Notes: generated by a model from the sequence alone, not told the origin. A stretch of DNA of 64,000 bases from Paludibacter sp. (GCA_027450045.1 DAIDKM010000001.1:122620-186619), one strand, 5' to 3'; shown: positions 51,508-61,182, counted from the first letter of the stretch. A program made the numbers and translations.

Positions 51508-52035
51508 TTAAAATCCATTATAATGAATCTTGGCTTGAAGCGTTTCATCAATACGACGCGGAGGAAGTTCTTGTGCTTTATACCCAATGGCTACCATATT
51601 TAAAATGCGGAGTGTATCGGGAACTTGCAGCACCTGACGAATATACTCTTCAGCAGAAAGCATCTCGTTATGCGGACGGCGTGCTACTTGAATCCAACAA
51701 CTGCTTAACCCTAACGCTTCCGCTTGTAACTGTAAAAAAGCCGAAGCAATGGCGCCATTTTCGACCCACGCATCATTTTTTTCAGGATCTACTATCACCA
51801 CGATTGCCAAAGGAGCATGCGCAACAAAACTACTGCTTTGATCGCGACATTGAGATACTTTCTGTAACAAATCAGGTTGATCGATCACGATAAATTCCCA
51901 AGATCGGGTGTTTTTAGACGAAGGAGACAATAAAGCCGCCCGTAAAAGCAATTCTACCTTTTCAGGTTCAACCGGCTTAGCTTCAAAACGACGAATACTC
52001 CTTCGATGTTCAATAAGTTCCAATAAACTGTTCAT
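51508..52035 (-). CDS. Nitroreductase family protein
   Basis: 'LLELIEHRRSIRRFEAKPVEPEKVELLLRAALLSPSSKNTRSWEFIVI', 'NMVAIGYKAQELPPR'; start trimmed from 52110 to MNSLLELIEHRRS. Confidence 0.9.
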   Translation of the reverse strand: MNSLLELIEHRRSIRRFEAKPVEPEKVELLLRAALLSPSSKNTRSWEFIVIDQPDLLQKVSQCRDQSSSFVAHAPLAIVVIVDPEKNDAWVENGAIASAFLQLQAEALGLSSCWIQVARRPHNEMLSAEEYIRQVLQVPDTLRILNMVAIGYKAQELPPRRIDETLQAKIHYNGF

Positions 52036-52147
52036 ACAATTACATGTAACGTTTTTACCATCAAAAAAACAGGATGATAAAACAAAAAAATGAGTGAAAA
52101 ACTTCAACAAATATACGGCAAAATAGCTGTATATCGTACTGAAAGGT

Positions 52148-52155
52148 TATATTTG
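52148..52155 (+). promoter_or_regulatory. Putative -7 promoter element (TATATTTG)
   Basis: TAnnTTTG match 7 nt before the ATG at 52163. Confidence 0.5.
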
Positions 52156-52162
52156 CATCATC

Positions 52163-53200
52163 ATGTCAATCCGGATTACCATTCATTCAACGCCTGAAAC
52201 ATTACCAGAGATGGCTTCCTGCACTTTTTTCAATTCAAAGGTGTTGTTTGAAAATTATGCCTCAGTTGAGGGTTATGAGCCATTTTTCCTCATAGGTTAT
52301 GATAATGATACAATCGTAGCCTATTGGCTTTTAGTCATCATCCGGCAATCGAAAAGCATTCCTTCCACGCTTTCGTCACGATGCGTTGCCTATGGCTATC
52401 CTGAAATTGCATCGGACACAGATCAAATCGATGTGATAGATACTATGTTAACAACGCTTACGGATTTTTTGCATCATAAAGTGCTCTATGTCGAAGTCCG
52501 GCAGGTAAGTTATCACGCGTTGTTTACTCCGCATTTCATTCAACATCATTTCAAATCCATAGCATGGCTCAATGTTGTCAATCAGTTACCAAAAACCATT
52601 GAAGAAGCCTATAAAAAATTGAAAGCTGGAAAACGCCGACAAATCAAAAATAACGAACGGTTGGGATTGCAGGTTCGTCCGGCTGCGTCACATGAAGACG
52701 TGGTAGCTTTTGTACAAATACTTCAACAACTTTATGCCCATTTGGCAAAACCATTGCCTCCACTTCGTTTTTTCACACAATTCTATGAAACAGCATGTCA
52801 GCAAGGTAATGGCGTTATTTTGGTTGCAACTTACCAAAATAAAATTCTTGGAGGAATACTTTGTCCAACAGAGGCATCCACGCTTTACGAATGGTATATA
52901 GGTAACGATAACAAACCATATCGTAGCATCACGCCGAGTGTTTCCCTCACGTGGGGAGCAATGTGTTATGCTATTGAGAACGGATTTCGCGTAATGGATT
53001 TTATGGGAGCTGGAAAGGCAAACAAACCTTATGGTGTGCGTAGTTTCAAACTCAGTTTTGGCGGTGAGTTAATTCCAGTACTACGCTACCGATACATAAC
53101 GACTCCTTTCGCCTATTTTATGATTCATACCGTCTTATCTCCATTTCGGAATGGGCTGATTAAACAAAAAAACAAACGACAAGTTATGAACACCTATTGA
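52163..53200 (+). CDS. GNAT/FemAB-like acyltransferase
   Basis: 'KLKAGKRRQIKNNERLGLQVRPAASHEDV', 'TLYEWYIGNDNKPYRSITPSVSLTWGAMCYAIENGFRVMDFMGAGKANKPYGVRSFKLSFGGEL'. Confidence 0.8.
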   Translation: MSIRITIHSTPETLPEMASCTFFNSKVLFENYASVEGYEPFFLIGYDNDTIVAYWLLVIIRQSKSIPSTLSSRCVAYGYPEIASDTDQIDVIDTMLTTLTDFLHHKVLYVEVRQVSYHALFTPHFIQHHFKSIAWLNVVNQLPKTIEEAYKKLKAGKRRQIKNNERLGLQVRPAASHEDVVAFVQILQQLYAHLAKPLPPLRFFTQFYETACQQGNGVILVATYQNKILGGILCPTEASTLYEWYIGNDNKPYRSITPSVSLTWGAMCYAIENGFRVMDFMGAGKANKPYGVRSFKLSFGGELIPVLRYRYITTPFAYFMIHTVLSPFRNGLIKQKNKRQVMNTY

Positions 53201-53253
53201 AAAAATGTGAACAACTTTTCTTGACAATCCCGTTGTATATCATTTTTAATCCC

Positions 53254-53261
53254 TATTTTTG
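53254..53261 (+). promoter_or_regulatory. Putative promoter: TTG(53233-53235)-N18-TATTTTTG
   Basis: Matches Bacteroidetes -33/-7 arrangement. Confidence 0.55.
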
Positions 53262-53265
53262 TGTC

Positions 53266-54228
53266 GTGGAAACTATTATCGCACATATTGAATCCTTATT
53301 AACGGAGCACGATTGCGTAATTGTGCCCGGCTTAGGCGCATTTATTCTGAATGATGTTTCTGCCGCGTGGGAAGAAAACAATCAGAAACTATCAGCTCCT
53401 CATCGCGTTGTCTATTTCAATCAGACGCTTCGACATGATGACGGTCTTTTGACAGAGACATTACGGATTGCAAAACAAATAACGTACCGAAAAGCAAATC
53501 GGCTTATTGCGAACGCAGTCACAATCTGGCAACAGCAGCTTGAAGAATTGCAACAAATTACAATTGGTAGATTGGGGACGTTAACCTTAAACGAAAAACA
53601 TCAGATCGAATTTTTACCAGCTCGTTCATTCGATTTTTTGCCTGATAACATTGGTATTTATTCAGTCCGCGTGCCTTCATATCGAAGCCAGTCGAAAGAC
53701 GGAAGACAATTAGTTCTTCACTTGCCTCATATTAGCAAGCTAATGGCTGCGGCTGCAGCTATTTTGATATTGTTTCTTTTTGTACCCACAGGACAATTTC
53801 ATTCGGATGACAATTATGCGAAAATGAACCCGTTGGACTATTTCACCAATCAATTTTCACATAGGCAGAGTCAAGCAAATAGCGAAAACCCATCCTCAAC
53901 CGTTGCACCCAATCTTTCCGTAACATCCAAAGAAACTCAACCCGAACCAGTTGCCCATAATGAACAAGCCGCCAAAAGCATTGAAAAAAATTGGTATTTG
54001 GTAGTTGCCACGTTTCAAACAGAGCTTCAGGCTAAGAAGTCGGCTAATATGCTGCAACAACAAGAAGCAATGCCTTTGTCTGTGATCAAACAACACAACC
54101 TGTTTCGGATTGTAGCTCAATCTTTTTCAACAAAAGAAGTGGCGTTGGCAGCCTTAAAAAACTTGCGTAAACATCCCTCGTTTGAAACTGCCTGGGTTGT
54201 ATATGATCATACAACTCAAATAAAATAA
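53266..54228 (+). CDS. HU-CCDC81-like and SPOR domain protein
   Basis: N-term 'VETIIAHIESLLTEHDCVIVPGLGAFIL'; TM 'LMAAAAAILILFLFVP'; C-term SPOR-like 'WYLVVATFQTELQAKKSANMLQQQ..LFRIVAQSFSTKEVALAAL'; GTG start at 53266 preferred over track TTG at 53197. Confidence 0.82.
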   Translation: METIIAHIESLLTEHDCVIVPGLGAFILNDVSAAWEENNQKLSAPHRVVYFNQTLRHDDGLLTETLRIAKQITYRKANRLIANAVTIWQQQLEELQQITIGRLGTLTLNEKHQIEFLPARSFDFLPDNIGIYSVRVPSYRSQSKDGRQLVLHLPHISKLMAAAAAILILFLFVPTGQFHSDDNYAKMNPLDYFTNQFSHRQSQANSENPSSTVAPNLSVTSKETQPEPVAHNEQAAKSIEKNWYLVVATFQTELQAKKSANMLQQQEAMPLSVIKQHNLFRIVAQSFSTKEVALAALKNLRKHPSFETAWVVYDHTTQIK

Positions 54229-54238
54229 GCTGTCCGGG

Positions 54239-56680
54239 TTACATTTCAACTACGGTAATACCGGCTCCACCAAATTGCACATGTTCATCTGCATAGTGAT
54301 TGACACCGGGAACCGTTGCCAAATATTGACGAATGAGCTGACGAAGAATCCCGTTTCCCGTACCATGCAGAATTCGAACACGTTCCACACCAACCATTAA
54401 TGCATCGTCTAAAAAATATTGCACAGCAAGCAATGCTTCTTCACCACGCATTCCACGCACATCAATATCGGGACGAAAACTCAGTTTGCGTTGACGCATG
54501 GCCTCATCGGCAGTGGTGCCAGATGTCGATGATTTTTTCGCCCATTCTTTTATCTGGTTCTTGCTGACCCGTTCCAGCCTTTCCTTTTTCACAGTCGATT
54601 TTAAGTTGCCAAAAGCTACGGTGATATTATCTCCCTGCACTTCGAGCACTTCACCTGTTGAAGCATGACCAACTAAGCGCACCATATCTCCAGTTTGAAT
54701 CGGAAGATCTTTCGGAACAATTGTTTTTTTGTGCGTCGCATGTTGACGGATAGAACGCGTATCTTTTGTAGTTGCAGGTTCCTCCTTGGTTTGAGTAGTA
54801 ACTTTTTGCCGAAATGTTTCCAATTCTTTACGCACCTCGCGGGTAGTTTCTCGTTCTGCAGACGATTCTTTAATGCGTCGAATGGTATTTTCGATGATAG
54901 CATTGGTTTCGTTCAACAACTGAGTTGCTTCTTGTTTTGCGTTTGCAATAAACTCTTTACGTTGTGATTTCAGTTGATCTTGTTCCGTTTCATGGCGTGC
55001 AATCAGTTCGTCAAGACGTTTTTCCTGTTGGTGAATCTTCTGACGTTTCGTTTCCCAATACCTTTTATCCCGCAAAATGGCTTGCACATAGGTTTCCAAA
55101 TCGACATGAGCATTGCCCGCCTTATCGGCTGCTTCTTGAATCACCTCTTCGGAAAGGCCTATTTTTCGGGCAATTTCAATAGCAAAAGAGCTTCCAGGGA
55201 ATCCAGTTTGTAATTGATATAGCGGCTGTAAATGTTGACGGTCGAAAAGCATGGCCCCATTCAACACGCCTTCCGTCGTATCGGCAAACTGTTTGAGGTT
55301 AGTATAATGCGTCGTGACAATGCCAAAAACACCATTGTTGACAAGCCGGTGAAGCACTGCCTCGGCAATGGCACCACCTAATTGCGGCTCGGTGCCCGCT
55401 CCCATCTCATCAATCAACACCAACGTTTGTGCATCGCCTTTACGCAAAAAATAGTTCATGTGTTTCAGGTGCGAACTATAGGTGGACAAATCATCTTCAA
55501 TGGATTGTTCGTCGCCAATATCGAGAAACAGATGGTTGAATATGCCGAAACGACTTGACTCGTGTACCGGCACCGGCAACCCGCATTGTACCATATATTG
55601 CAATAGACCGACCGTTTTCAGGCAAACGGACTTGCCACCTGCATTAGGACCTGATATCACCAAAATTCGTTGCTTATCGTCTAACTGAATATCTAAAGGA
55701 ACAATCTCCCGATGTTGCTTCTTCAATGTATCCGCTAAGATTGGATGCACTGCTCGATGCCAATCGACAAGACAAACCGGATCGACGCGAGGAACAATGG
55801 CATTTTGATTCATGGCAAGCAATGCTTTGGCACGAATCGCATCGAACAAACCCAATACCTGATAAGCCATTTGCAAATCAATCAGTTGTGGACGGATAAA
55901 ATTGGCAAAGGCAGTAAGAATGCGAATTTTTTCGCGTCGCTCTTCCGATTGCAGTTCGCGTATCCGGTTGTTAGCCTCAACCACTTCGGCAGGCTCTATG
56001 AAGATGGTTTTTCCTGTAGCCGATTCATCGTGTACTATACCGCGTACTTTGCGTTTGTAAGCGGGAGAAACTGGAATCACCAAGCGACCGTCACGCATAG
56101 TAGGTGAAGCTTCCTTGTCCACAAATCCTTCCTCTTGAGCTTGGCGTAAAATGGTTGCCAACTTGCGTGAAATGCCATTTTGTACCTGAAAAAGATCGTG
56201 TCTGATTCGGGCTAATTCAGGCGATGCATTATCTTTTAAAACACCATTTACGGTTAGTAATTGGTCCAATTGTTTTAATATGTTGGGAAATACGCCGACG
56301 CCTTCCACACGAATTGTCAGCCCGGGATACCGGTTCTCTTGGCGTCGTGTAAAAAAGTGCACCAACGCGTGAATTGTTTGCAAGGAACGTTGCAAATCGA
56401 ACAGCTCATTCTCTGTCGGGAAGGTGCCTTCCACCCGTAACCTACTCAACCATTCGCGAACATCCATGTAGAAATTTATCGGCCATTTGTCGGCCTCTTC
56501 CGAAAGAATCACCATCATTTCAGCCGTTTCACTCAAACGTGACATCATCGTGCTGTAATCAGTCAGAAACGCGATTTGATCGACTTCTTCCCGTCCAAGC
56601 GCACTGAGACATCGCTCACGTAATTGTTCCCGAAGGGTCAAAAAACCAATTTTTTGTTCAAACAAAGCTGGATATACCAT
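54239..56680 (-). CDS. mutS2: Endonuclease MutS2
   Basis: 'ISGPNAGGKSVCLKTVGLLQYM', 'STYSSHLKHMNYFL', 'LIDEMGAGTEPQLGGAIAEAVL', C-terminal Smr domain 'DVRGMRGEEALLAVQYFLDDALMVGVERVRILHGTGNGILRQLIRQYL'. Confidence 0.97.
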   Translation of the reverse strand: MVYPALFEQKIGFLTLREQLRERCLSALGREEVDQIAFLTDYSTMMSRLSETAEMMVILSEEADKWPINFYMDVREWLSRLRVEGTFPTENELFDLQRSLQTIHALVHFFTRRQENRYPGLTIRVEGVGVFPNILKQLDQLLTVNGVLKDNASPELARIRHDLFQVQNGISRKLATILRQAQEEGFVDKEASPTMRDGRLVIPVSPAYKRKVRGIVHDESATGKTIFIEPAEVVEANNRIRELQSEERREKIRILTAFANFIRPQLIDLQMAYQVLGLFDAIRAKALLAMNQNAIVPRVDPVCLVDWHRAVHPILADTLKKQHREIVPLDIQLDDKQRILVISGPNAGGKSVCLKTVGLLQYMVQCGLPVPVHESSRFGIFNHLFLDIGDEQSIEDDLSTYSSHLKHMNYFLRKGDAQTLVLIDEMGAGTEPQLGGAIAEAVLHRLVNNGVFGIVTTHYTNLKQFADTTEGVLNGAMLFDRQHLQPLYQLQTGFPGSSFAIEIARKIGLSEEVIQEAADKAGNAHVDLETYVQAILRDKRYWETKRQKIHQQEKRLDELIARHETEQDQLKSQRKEFIANAKQEATQLLNETNAIIENTIRRIKESSAERETTREVRKELETFRQKVTTQTKEEPATTKDTRSIRQHATHKKTIVPKDLPIQTGDMVRLVGHASTGEVLEVQGDNITVAFGNLKSTVKKERLERVSKNQIKEWAKKSSTSGTTADEAMRQRKLSFRPDIDVRGMRGEEALLAVQYFLDDALMVGVERVRILHGTGNGILRQLIRQYLATVPGVNHYADEHVQFGGAGITVVEM

Positions 56681-56855
56681 TATTTATGTCGGTGATTGAG
56701 ATCGTCATTTTTGTTTATGCAAAAATAACGAATCTATTTGGAAGTAGCAGCGCAGGATATTTTGCATCTTTGACTGAAAACAGAAAGGATGTCTGTGAGT
56801 ACAAACATCCTTAATAAATTGGAAACCACAAAGAGAAGAAACTAACTCCCCTTTC

Positions 56856-57473
56856 CTACTTCTTTATAGAATGAACAGGAAATTTGGCAAACAACACTTC
56901 GCATGCCTGTTGCAATTGTGCCGGATCTTTGAGTTGCTGGTGCGATGGATCCAACACGGCGCTAACCGCTGCGGTGAAAAGATGCACCTCGCGCTTTGCA
57001 TCAATCATATCCATCACAAGCACACCTTCTTTGTCGATTCTTGCCGTGGAGTAAGCCCTATATTCACGATCGCGCCAATAAGGAGCCCAACCATGCCAAC
57101 GGAAATAACCCGGATAAAAGTAACGAACGCCACCCCAAGCAGGATAGATGTTGGTATTGATTGTAGCATTGCGCAACACCGTCAGTCCGACATCAATCAA
57201 GATAGCTCCATCGGAAGTTTCCGTAAAACCACGTTGAATCATTTGCTGCCGAATGGCATTGACTATCCCGTTATAATCGGCTTCCGATATCTTCACTTTC
57301 CAAAGATTTACTTGCTTGTTTTGCAGGCCATAAGGCACAAACGTAAAGGTTTTATACGATGCCATATCGGCATTGTTCAACACTTTGCTTGCCAACAAAT
57401 GATAGGGACTGGAGCAAGCGGAAAGTGTTACCAACAAAATTCCAAAAAGGAATAATATCACCGTCCTTTTCAT
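56856..57473 (-). CDS. DUF4136-like lipoprotein
   Basis: Lipobox LSACSS; 'SYKTFTFVPYG..', 'AIRQQMIQRGFTETSDGAILIDVGLTV', 'GVLVMDMIDAKREVHLFTAAVSAVL'. Confidence 0.82.
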   Translation of the reverse strand: MKRTVILFLFGILLVTLSACSSPYHLLASKVLNNADMASYKTFTFVPYGLQNKQVNLWKVKISEADYNGIVNAIRQQMIQRGFTETSDGAILIDVGLTVLRNATINTNIYPAWGGVRYFYPGYFRWHGWAPYWRDREYRAYSTARIDKEGVLVMDMIDAKREVHLFTAAVSAVLDPSHQQLKDPAQLQQACEVLFAKFPVHSIKK

Positions 57474-57621
57474 ACCGTAGAAATTTAAAGAAGAAATTTA
57501 TTCCAAAAATAAGCCATTCTATGAAAAAATGTACAGCAACATGCACTATTTGATACCATTTAATAGTTAATGCAAGGGCTACTAAAATAGATTTTATCAA
57601 GGACTTACAAAGACACAAAAA

Positions 57622-58710
57622 TCATTTCACCGATTCCCAGCTTACATGCACCTGTGTACTTGGAGCAGAAGGTGCGTTGGTGATGAGATTAAGCGTTTCA
57701 AACTTTTGTCCGAGAGAAATACCGGAGGATACTTCTATTTTTATCGTCTCCGATTTTTGAGGTGCAATACCACGTTTTGGTAAATTGACCTTAATGCAAT
57801 TGCAATCGGAAAAAGCTTTTAAGATCATCAAAGACGAAGCGCCCGTATTTTTTATCACAAAACTGCCGCGTTTCAGCGTGTTTTGTTTCACATTGCCCAG
57901 TTTTACTTCTTGAGGTATAATAGCAATAACAGGCGCATTTTTGCGTTGCTCAGGCGTTAACTTTGAAAAATCCTCCATGCGATTTACGGTCAACGTAAGT
58001 ATATTGCCTTTAGAAGCTGCTACATTATTGTTGACAATCAAGTGCACTTCGTCGGAATGAATGCCCCAGTCGTGAAGCAACGAGCTATTCAGCGAAAAAA
58101 TGACGGCAGCCTCGGAGTTTGGTTGCATGGTGGCAGGCACGACTACGGCTTTCAAATAAGGTGGTAATTTGGCAATAGAGACAGTAATGGGCGATTTTGC
58201 AGTATTCAAGATCAAAATTTGTTCTGTTTTTGTTGCGTCATTCGTTGCATTGCCAAAAGAAACATAGCGCGATTTCAAACGCAACGGTCCCATCACTTGC
58301 GGATAAGCCTGTTCTATGGTAACCGGTTTTGCATTCACTTGTCCCTTAATATACAGGGTTATTGGGTTATCGTTTGAATTGTTGTAGATAGTTATCGATT
58401 TGGTAAATACACCCGGGCGATTCACCGTGGAATAGGTCACTTGAATCGTCCCATGTCCTCCGGGGGGAATTGGTTCTTTCGGCCAAACTGGAGTTGTACA
58501 TCCACACGATGCAATTACCTGTTGAATTACCAAAGGGGCATCCCCTTGATTAATAAACGTAAACTCGTGTGTTACCTTGCCAATCTCTTCGGGGACGGCG
58601 CCAAAACCGAACGATTTTTCAGCAAAAACAATGATGGGTTTTCCACGTTGCTGAGCCAAACAAAAGAAAGAAATCAACAGAGTGAGCGTTAACAAAGAAA
58701 CTTTTTTCAT
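57622..58710 (-). CDS. DUF1573 domain protein (two DUF1573-like modules)
   Basis: 'KSFGFGAVPEEIGKVTHEFTFINQGDAPLVIQQVIASCGCTTPVWPKEPIPPGGHGTIQVTY'; second module 'RGSFVIKNTGASSLMILKAFSDCNCIKV'. Confidence 0.88.
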   Translation of the reverse strand: MKKVSLLTLTLLISFFCLAQQRGKPIIVFAEKSFGFGAVPEEIGKVTHEFTFINQGDAPLVIQQVIASCGCTTPVWPKEPIPPGGHGTIQVTYSTVNRPGVFTKSITIYNNSNDNPITLYIKGQVNAKPVTIEQAYPQVMGPLRLKSRYVSFGNATNDATKTEQILILNTAKSPITVSIAKLPPYLKAVVVPATMQPNSEAAVIFSLNSSLLHDWGIHSDEVHLIVNNNVAASKGNILTLTVNRMEDFSKLTPEQRKNAPVIAIIPQEVKLGNVKQNTLKRGSFVIKNTGASSLMILKAFSDCNCIKVNLPKRGIAPQKSETIKIEVSSGISLGQKFETLNLITNAPSAPSTQVHVSWESVK

Positions 58711-58920
58711 CGCAACTGTAATTTAGAGATTAAGAATATTGTTTCGTAATGGAAGTCGCTGCAAAGCTAAAAAAAGAAAGGCTAAAAGCCATAAATATGA
58801 GGAATAAAAAAGGTTTATTCCAAATTCTCCTATTTATAGCAATTCATAGGATGAAATAGCGTCATCCGGAGAATAATCAGGAATTATTAGTGTGAAAATT
58901 TTGTCACTAACCTGCGACAA

Positions 58921-58991
58921 CCTGAAAACATTCGTAGAATGCTTCTCGCAGATAGCAGCAGCCTGAAAACATACGTAGATTGCTTTTCATA
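58921..58991. repeat. Imperfect tandem direct repeat, 41-bp period, 30-bp units
   Basis: CCTGAAAACATTCGTAGAATGCTTCTCGCA (58921) and CCTGAAAACATACGTAGATTGCTTTTCATA (58962), 25/30 identical. Confidence 0.7.
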
Positions 58992-59093
58992 ATCTTGAAG
59001 AAAAATTTTGTAACGCTATTTCCAACGTTTCAACCGACTAAACAGATTCAATAAATTTCTAACTTTGCAATTCACTTTTATGCAACATCAATC

Positions 59094-59504
59094 ATGGTTT
59101 TACAAACAGAATTTACTTTACGTGCCCGCAACAGAGGGTTTCATTTAATAACGGAAGAGATTGTGCGTAATCTGCCGCCTTTGCCGGAAACCGGTTTGTT
59201 GCAACTCTTCATTCAACACACGTCGGCAGCTCTGACAATCAATGAGAATGCCGATCCCGATGTGCAAACCGATATGGAACGGGTGTTCGACCATCTGGTA
59301 CGCGAGCGAGAATCCTATTACAAACATACCCTCGAAGGCGACGATGACATGCCGGCACACGCCAAAGCAACGCTGGCAGGCGTAAGTCTTTCCATCCCCA
59401 TCACCCGTGGACGGTTGAATCTGGGCACATGGCAAGGCTTTTATCTTTGTGAGTTTCGTAATCACGGGGGCAATCGCCATGTTGTGGCAACGATAATCGG
59501 TTAG
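59094..59504 (+). CDS. YjbQ/UPF0047 family (secondary thiamine-phosphate synthase-like)
   Basis: 'LLQLFIQHTSAALTINENADPDVQTDMERVFDHLV', 'MPAHAKATLAGVSLSIPITRGRLNLGTWQGFYLCEFRNHGGNRHVVATIIG'. Confidence 0.94.
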   Translation: MVLQTEFTLRARNRGFHLITEEIVRNLPPLPETGLLQLFIQHTSAALTINENADPDVQTDMERVFDHLVRERESYYKHTLEGDDDMPAHAKATLAGVSLSIPITRGRLNLGTWQGFYLCEFRNHGGNRHVVATIIG

Positions 59505-59699
59505 AGACGATTGAAATAGATATGCGCAGAAGAGACAATATGAAGTTTTATAAATAAAATATATATTTGCAGATAAATAGAGCAACGCGTTTATTGACTT
59601 TTTCTATGTAGGAAAAACGCGCTGTTACATATTAAACGAAGATGGAAATTCCCAAAAGACGACTTAAATAAAATCGGCATAAACTAAAAAATAATTGAT

Positions 59700-60458
59700 A
59701 TGAAACAAATTTTCCCTTTACTCATCATATTCCTTATCCATACAGTTTTTGTTTTTGGACAGGATACTCTTTATTTTAATAACCATGAAAGAGTTCATGG
59801 GTTACAAGAGTGTAGTTATTTTTTGGTTGTTCAATGCAATAAGGCCGACACATCTCGTGATTTTGTGAAAAGGTACACCAAAGCAGGCAAAATTAGTTAT
59901 GAAGGTGACTTTTCACACAAAACAAAACGACCTATTGGACAATACAAAGAATATTATCAAAATGGACAATTAAAGAAAAATATTCAGTACAATCTGGACA
60001 GTCATTTTAATGGACAATTATGTACGTATTGGAATAACGGGAAATCAAAGCGTATTGATACTTTTGATAATGGAATTTTGATGAAAGGGAAATGTTATAC
60101 TTATGACGGGAAAGATACGATACATACTGATTATATTCAAACACCTAAATTTGTGGGAGGTCAAACTGCTATGATTAAATTTATATCAGGCCAACTTCAT
60201 TATCCAAACATAGCACAGAAAATGGGAGTAACGGGGCGTGTGATTGTTGGCTTTATTGTAGAAAAAAATGGCACAATTTCTCATGTTAAAGTTGTAAGGA
60301 GTGTGAATCCTGATCTGGATGCAGAAGCTATAAAAATCGTCAATAAAATGCCAAAATGGATACCTGGTAACATGGATGGAGATTCAATAAGAGTGTCTTA
60401 CAAGTTGCCGATTTATTTTAAGCTAACCGACAATAGTGAACACAAACAACCGCACTAA
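59700..60458 (+). CDS. Secreted MORN-like repeat protein with C-terminal TonB domain
   Basis: 'GQYKEYYQNGQLKKNIQYN..FNGQLCTYWNNGKSKRIDTF' then 'GVTGRVIVGFIVEKNGTISHVKVVRSVNPDLDAEAIKIVNKMPKWIPG'. Confidence 0.85.
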   Translation: MKQIFPLLIIFLIHTVFVFGQDTLYFNNHERVHGLQECSYFLVVQCNKADTSRDFVKRYTKAGKISYEGDFSHKTKRPIGQYKEYYQNGQLKKNIQYNLDSHFNGQLCTYWNNGKSKRIDTFDNGILMKGKCYTYDGKDTIHTDYIQTPKFVGGQTAMIKFISGQLHYPNIAQKMGVTGRVIVGFIVEKNGTISHVKVVRSVNPDLDAEAIKIVNKMPKWIPGNMDGDSIRVSYKLPIYFKLTDNSEHKQPH

Positions 60459-60636
60459 CTGTACGATTAATATATGATTAGAATATTGGCAATATTGGCA
60501 TTTTCAACCTATTTGCCGTGTACTAAATGGCGTATCAGATCAAATGGAAATAGGACTATATGCAAGAATTAATAATCAAGTTTCGATATATTTCGAACAA
60601 CTCTCTCTTCCCTCATTATCTTTTTTAATTAAGCTA

Positions 60637-60666
60637 TTGTTTTCTATTGAAAATGCATTATATTTG
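60637..60666 (+). promoter_or_regulatory. Promoter TTG-N19-TATATTTG
   Basis: TTG at 60637-60639, TATATTTG at 60659-60666, 19-nt spacer. Confidence 0.7.
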
Positions 60667-60698
60667 CATCACCATTAATCACCTAAAACAATATTATT

Positions 60699-61130
60699 AT
60701 GGAAGCGAAAACTAGAGGCAGAAAACCAATGTCAGATGAAGAAAAGAGAGTAGCAAAGGAAATTGCACGAAAAAAAGTATTTTCAAATGAACCACATTTT
60801 CTTGCAAATGCATCTGAAGAAGAAAAAGGACTTTATTTCAGTTGTGATGATTTAGGAAAACTCCAGATGTTGCGTAAATTCAAAAAAGCAAACAAAGTGC
60901 AAATAATTAATGAAAGTCCGTTTGATGCATTGGTTTCATTAATCAATACGCTATCGAAACAGATTAAAAAAGATGTCGATTTGTTGGATAACCTACAAAT
61001 TGATAATCTAAAATCAAAAATTGCTGAGTCTGGAAAGTTGATTGATAGCGTAATAATGCTGAAATTACAAGAAAAGCGCGAAAAGCTACAAAGAGAATTG
61101 GAAGAAATAGAGAGAAAACTATCTAAATAA
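60699..61130 (+). CDS. Hypothetical small protein with AT-hook-like N-terminus and coiled-coil C-terminus
   Basis: MEAKTRGRKPMSDEEKR...; C-term LQEKREKLQRELEEIERKLSK; own promoter and terminator. Confidence 0.75.
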   Translation: MEAKTRGRKPMSDEEKRVAKEIARKKVFSNEPHFLANASEEEKGLYFSCDDLGKLQMLRKFKKANKVQIINESPFDALVSLINTLSKQIKKDVDLLDNLQIDNLKSKIAESGKLIDSVIMLKLQEKREKLQRELEEIERKLSK

Positions 61131-61148
61131 CTGATTTTTTCCTAATTT

Positions 61149-61182
61149 AAAAAGCTATCTAAATCCATAGGTAGCTTTTTTT
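61149..61182 (+). terminator. Intrinsic terminator after the 60699 ORF
   Basis: AAAAAGCTA ... TAGCTTTTTTT. Confidence 0.8.

Noticed and set aside
56871-57455. 194-aa plus-strand ORF antisense to the DUF4136 gene
   Set aside because: Composition is His/Cys/Arg-rich shadow-frame type; the opposite strand has a clear lipoprotein family match over the whole span
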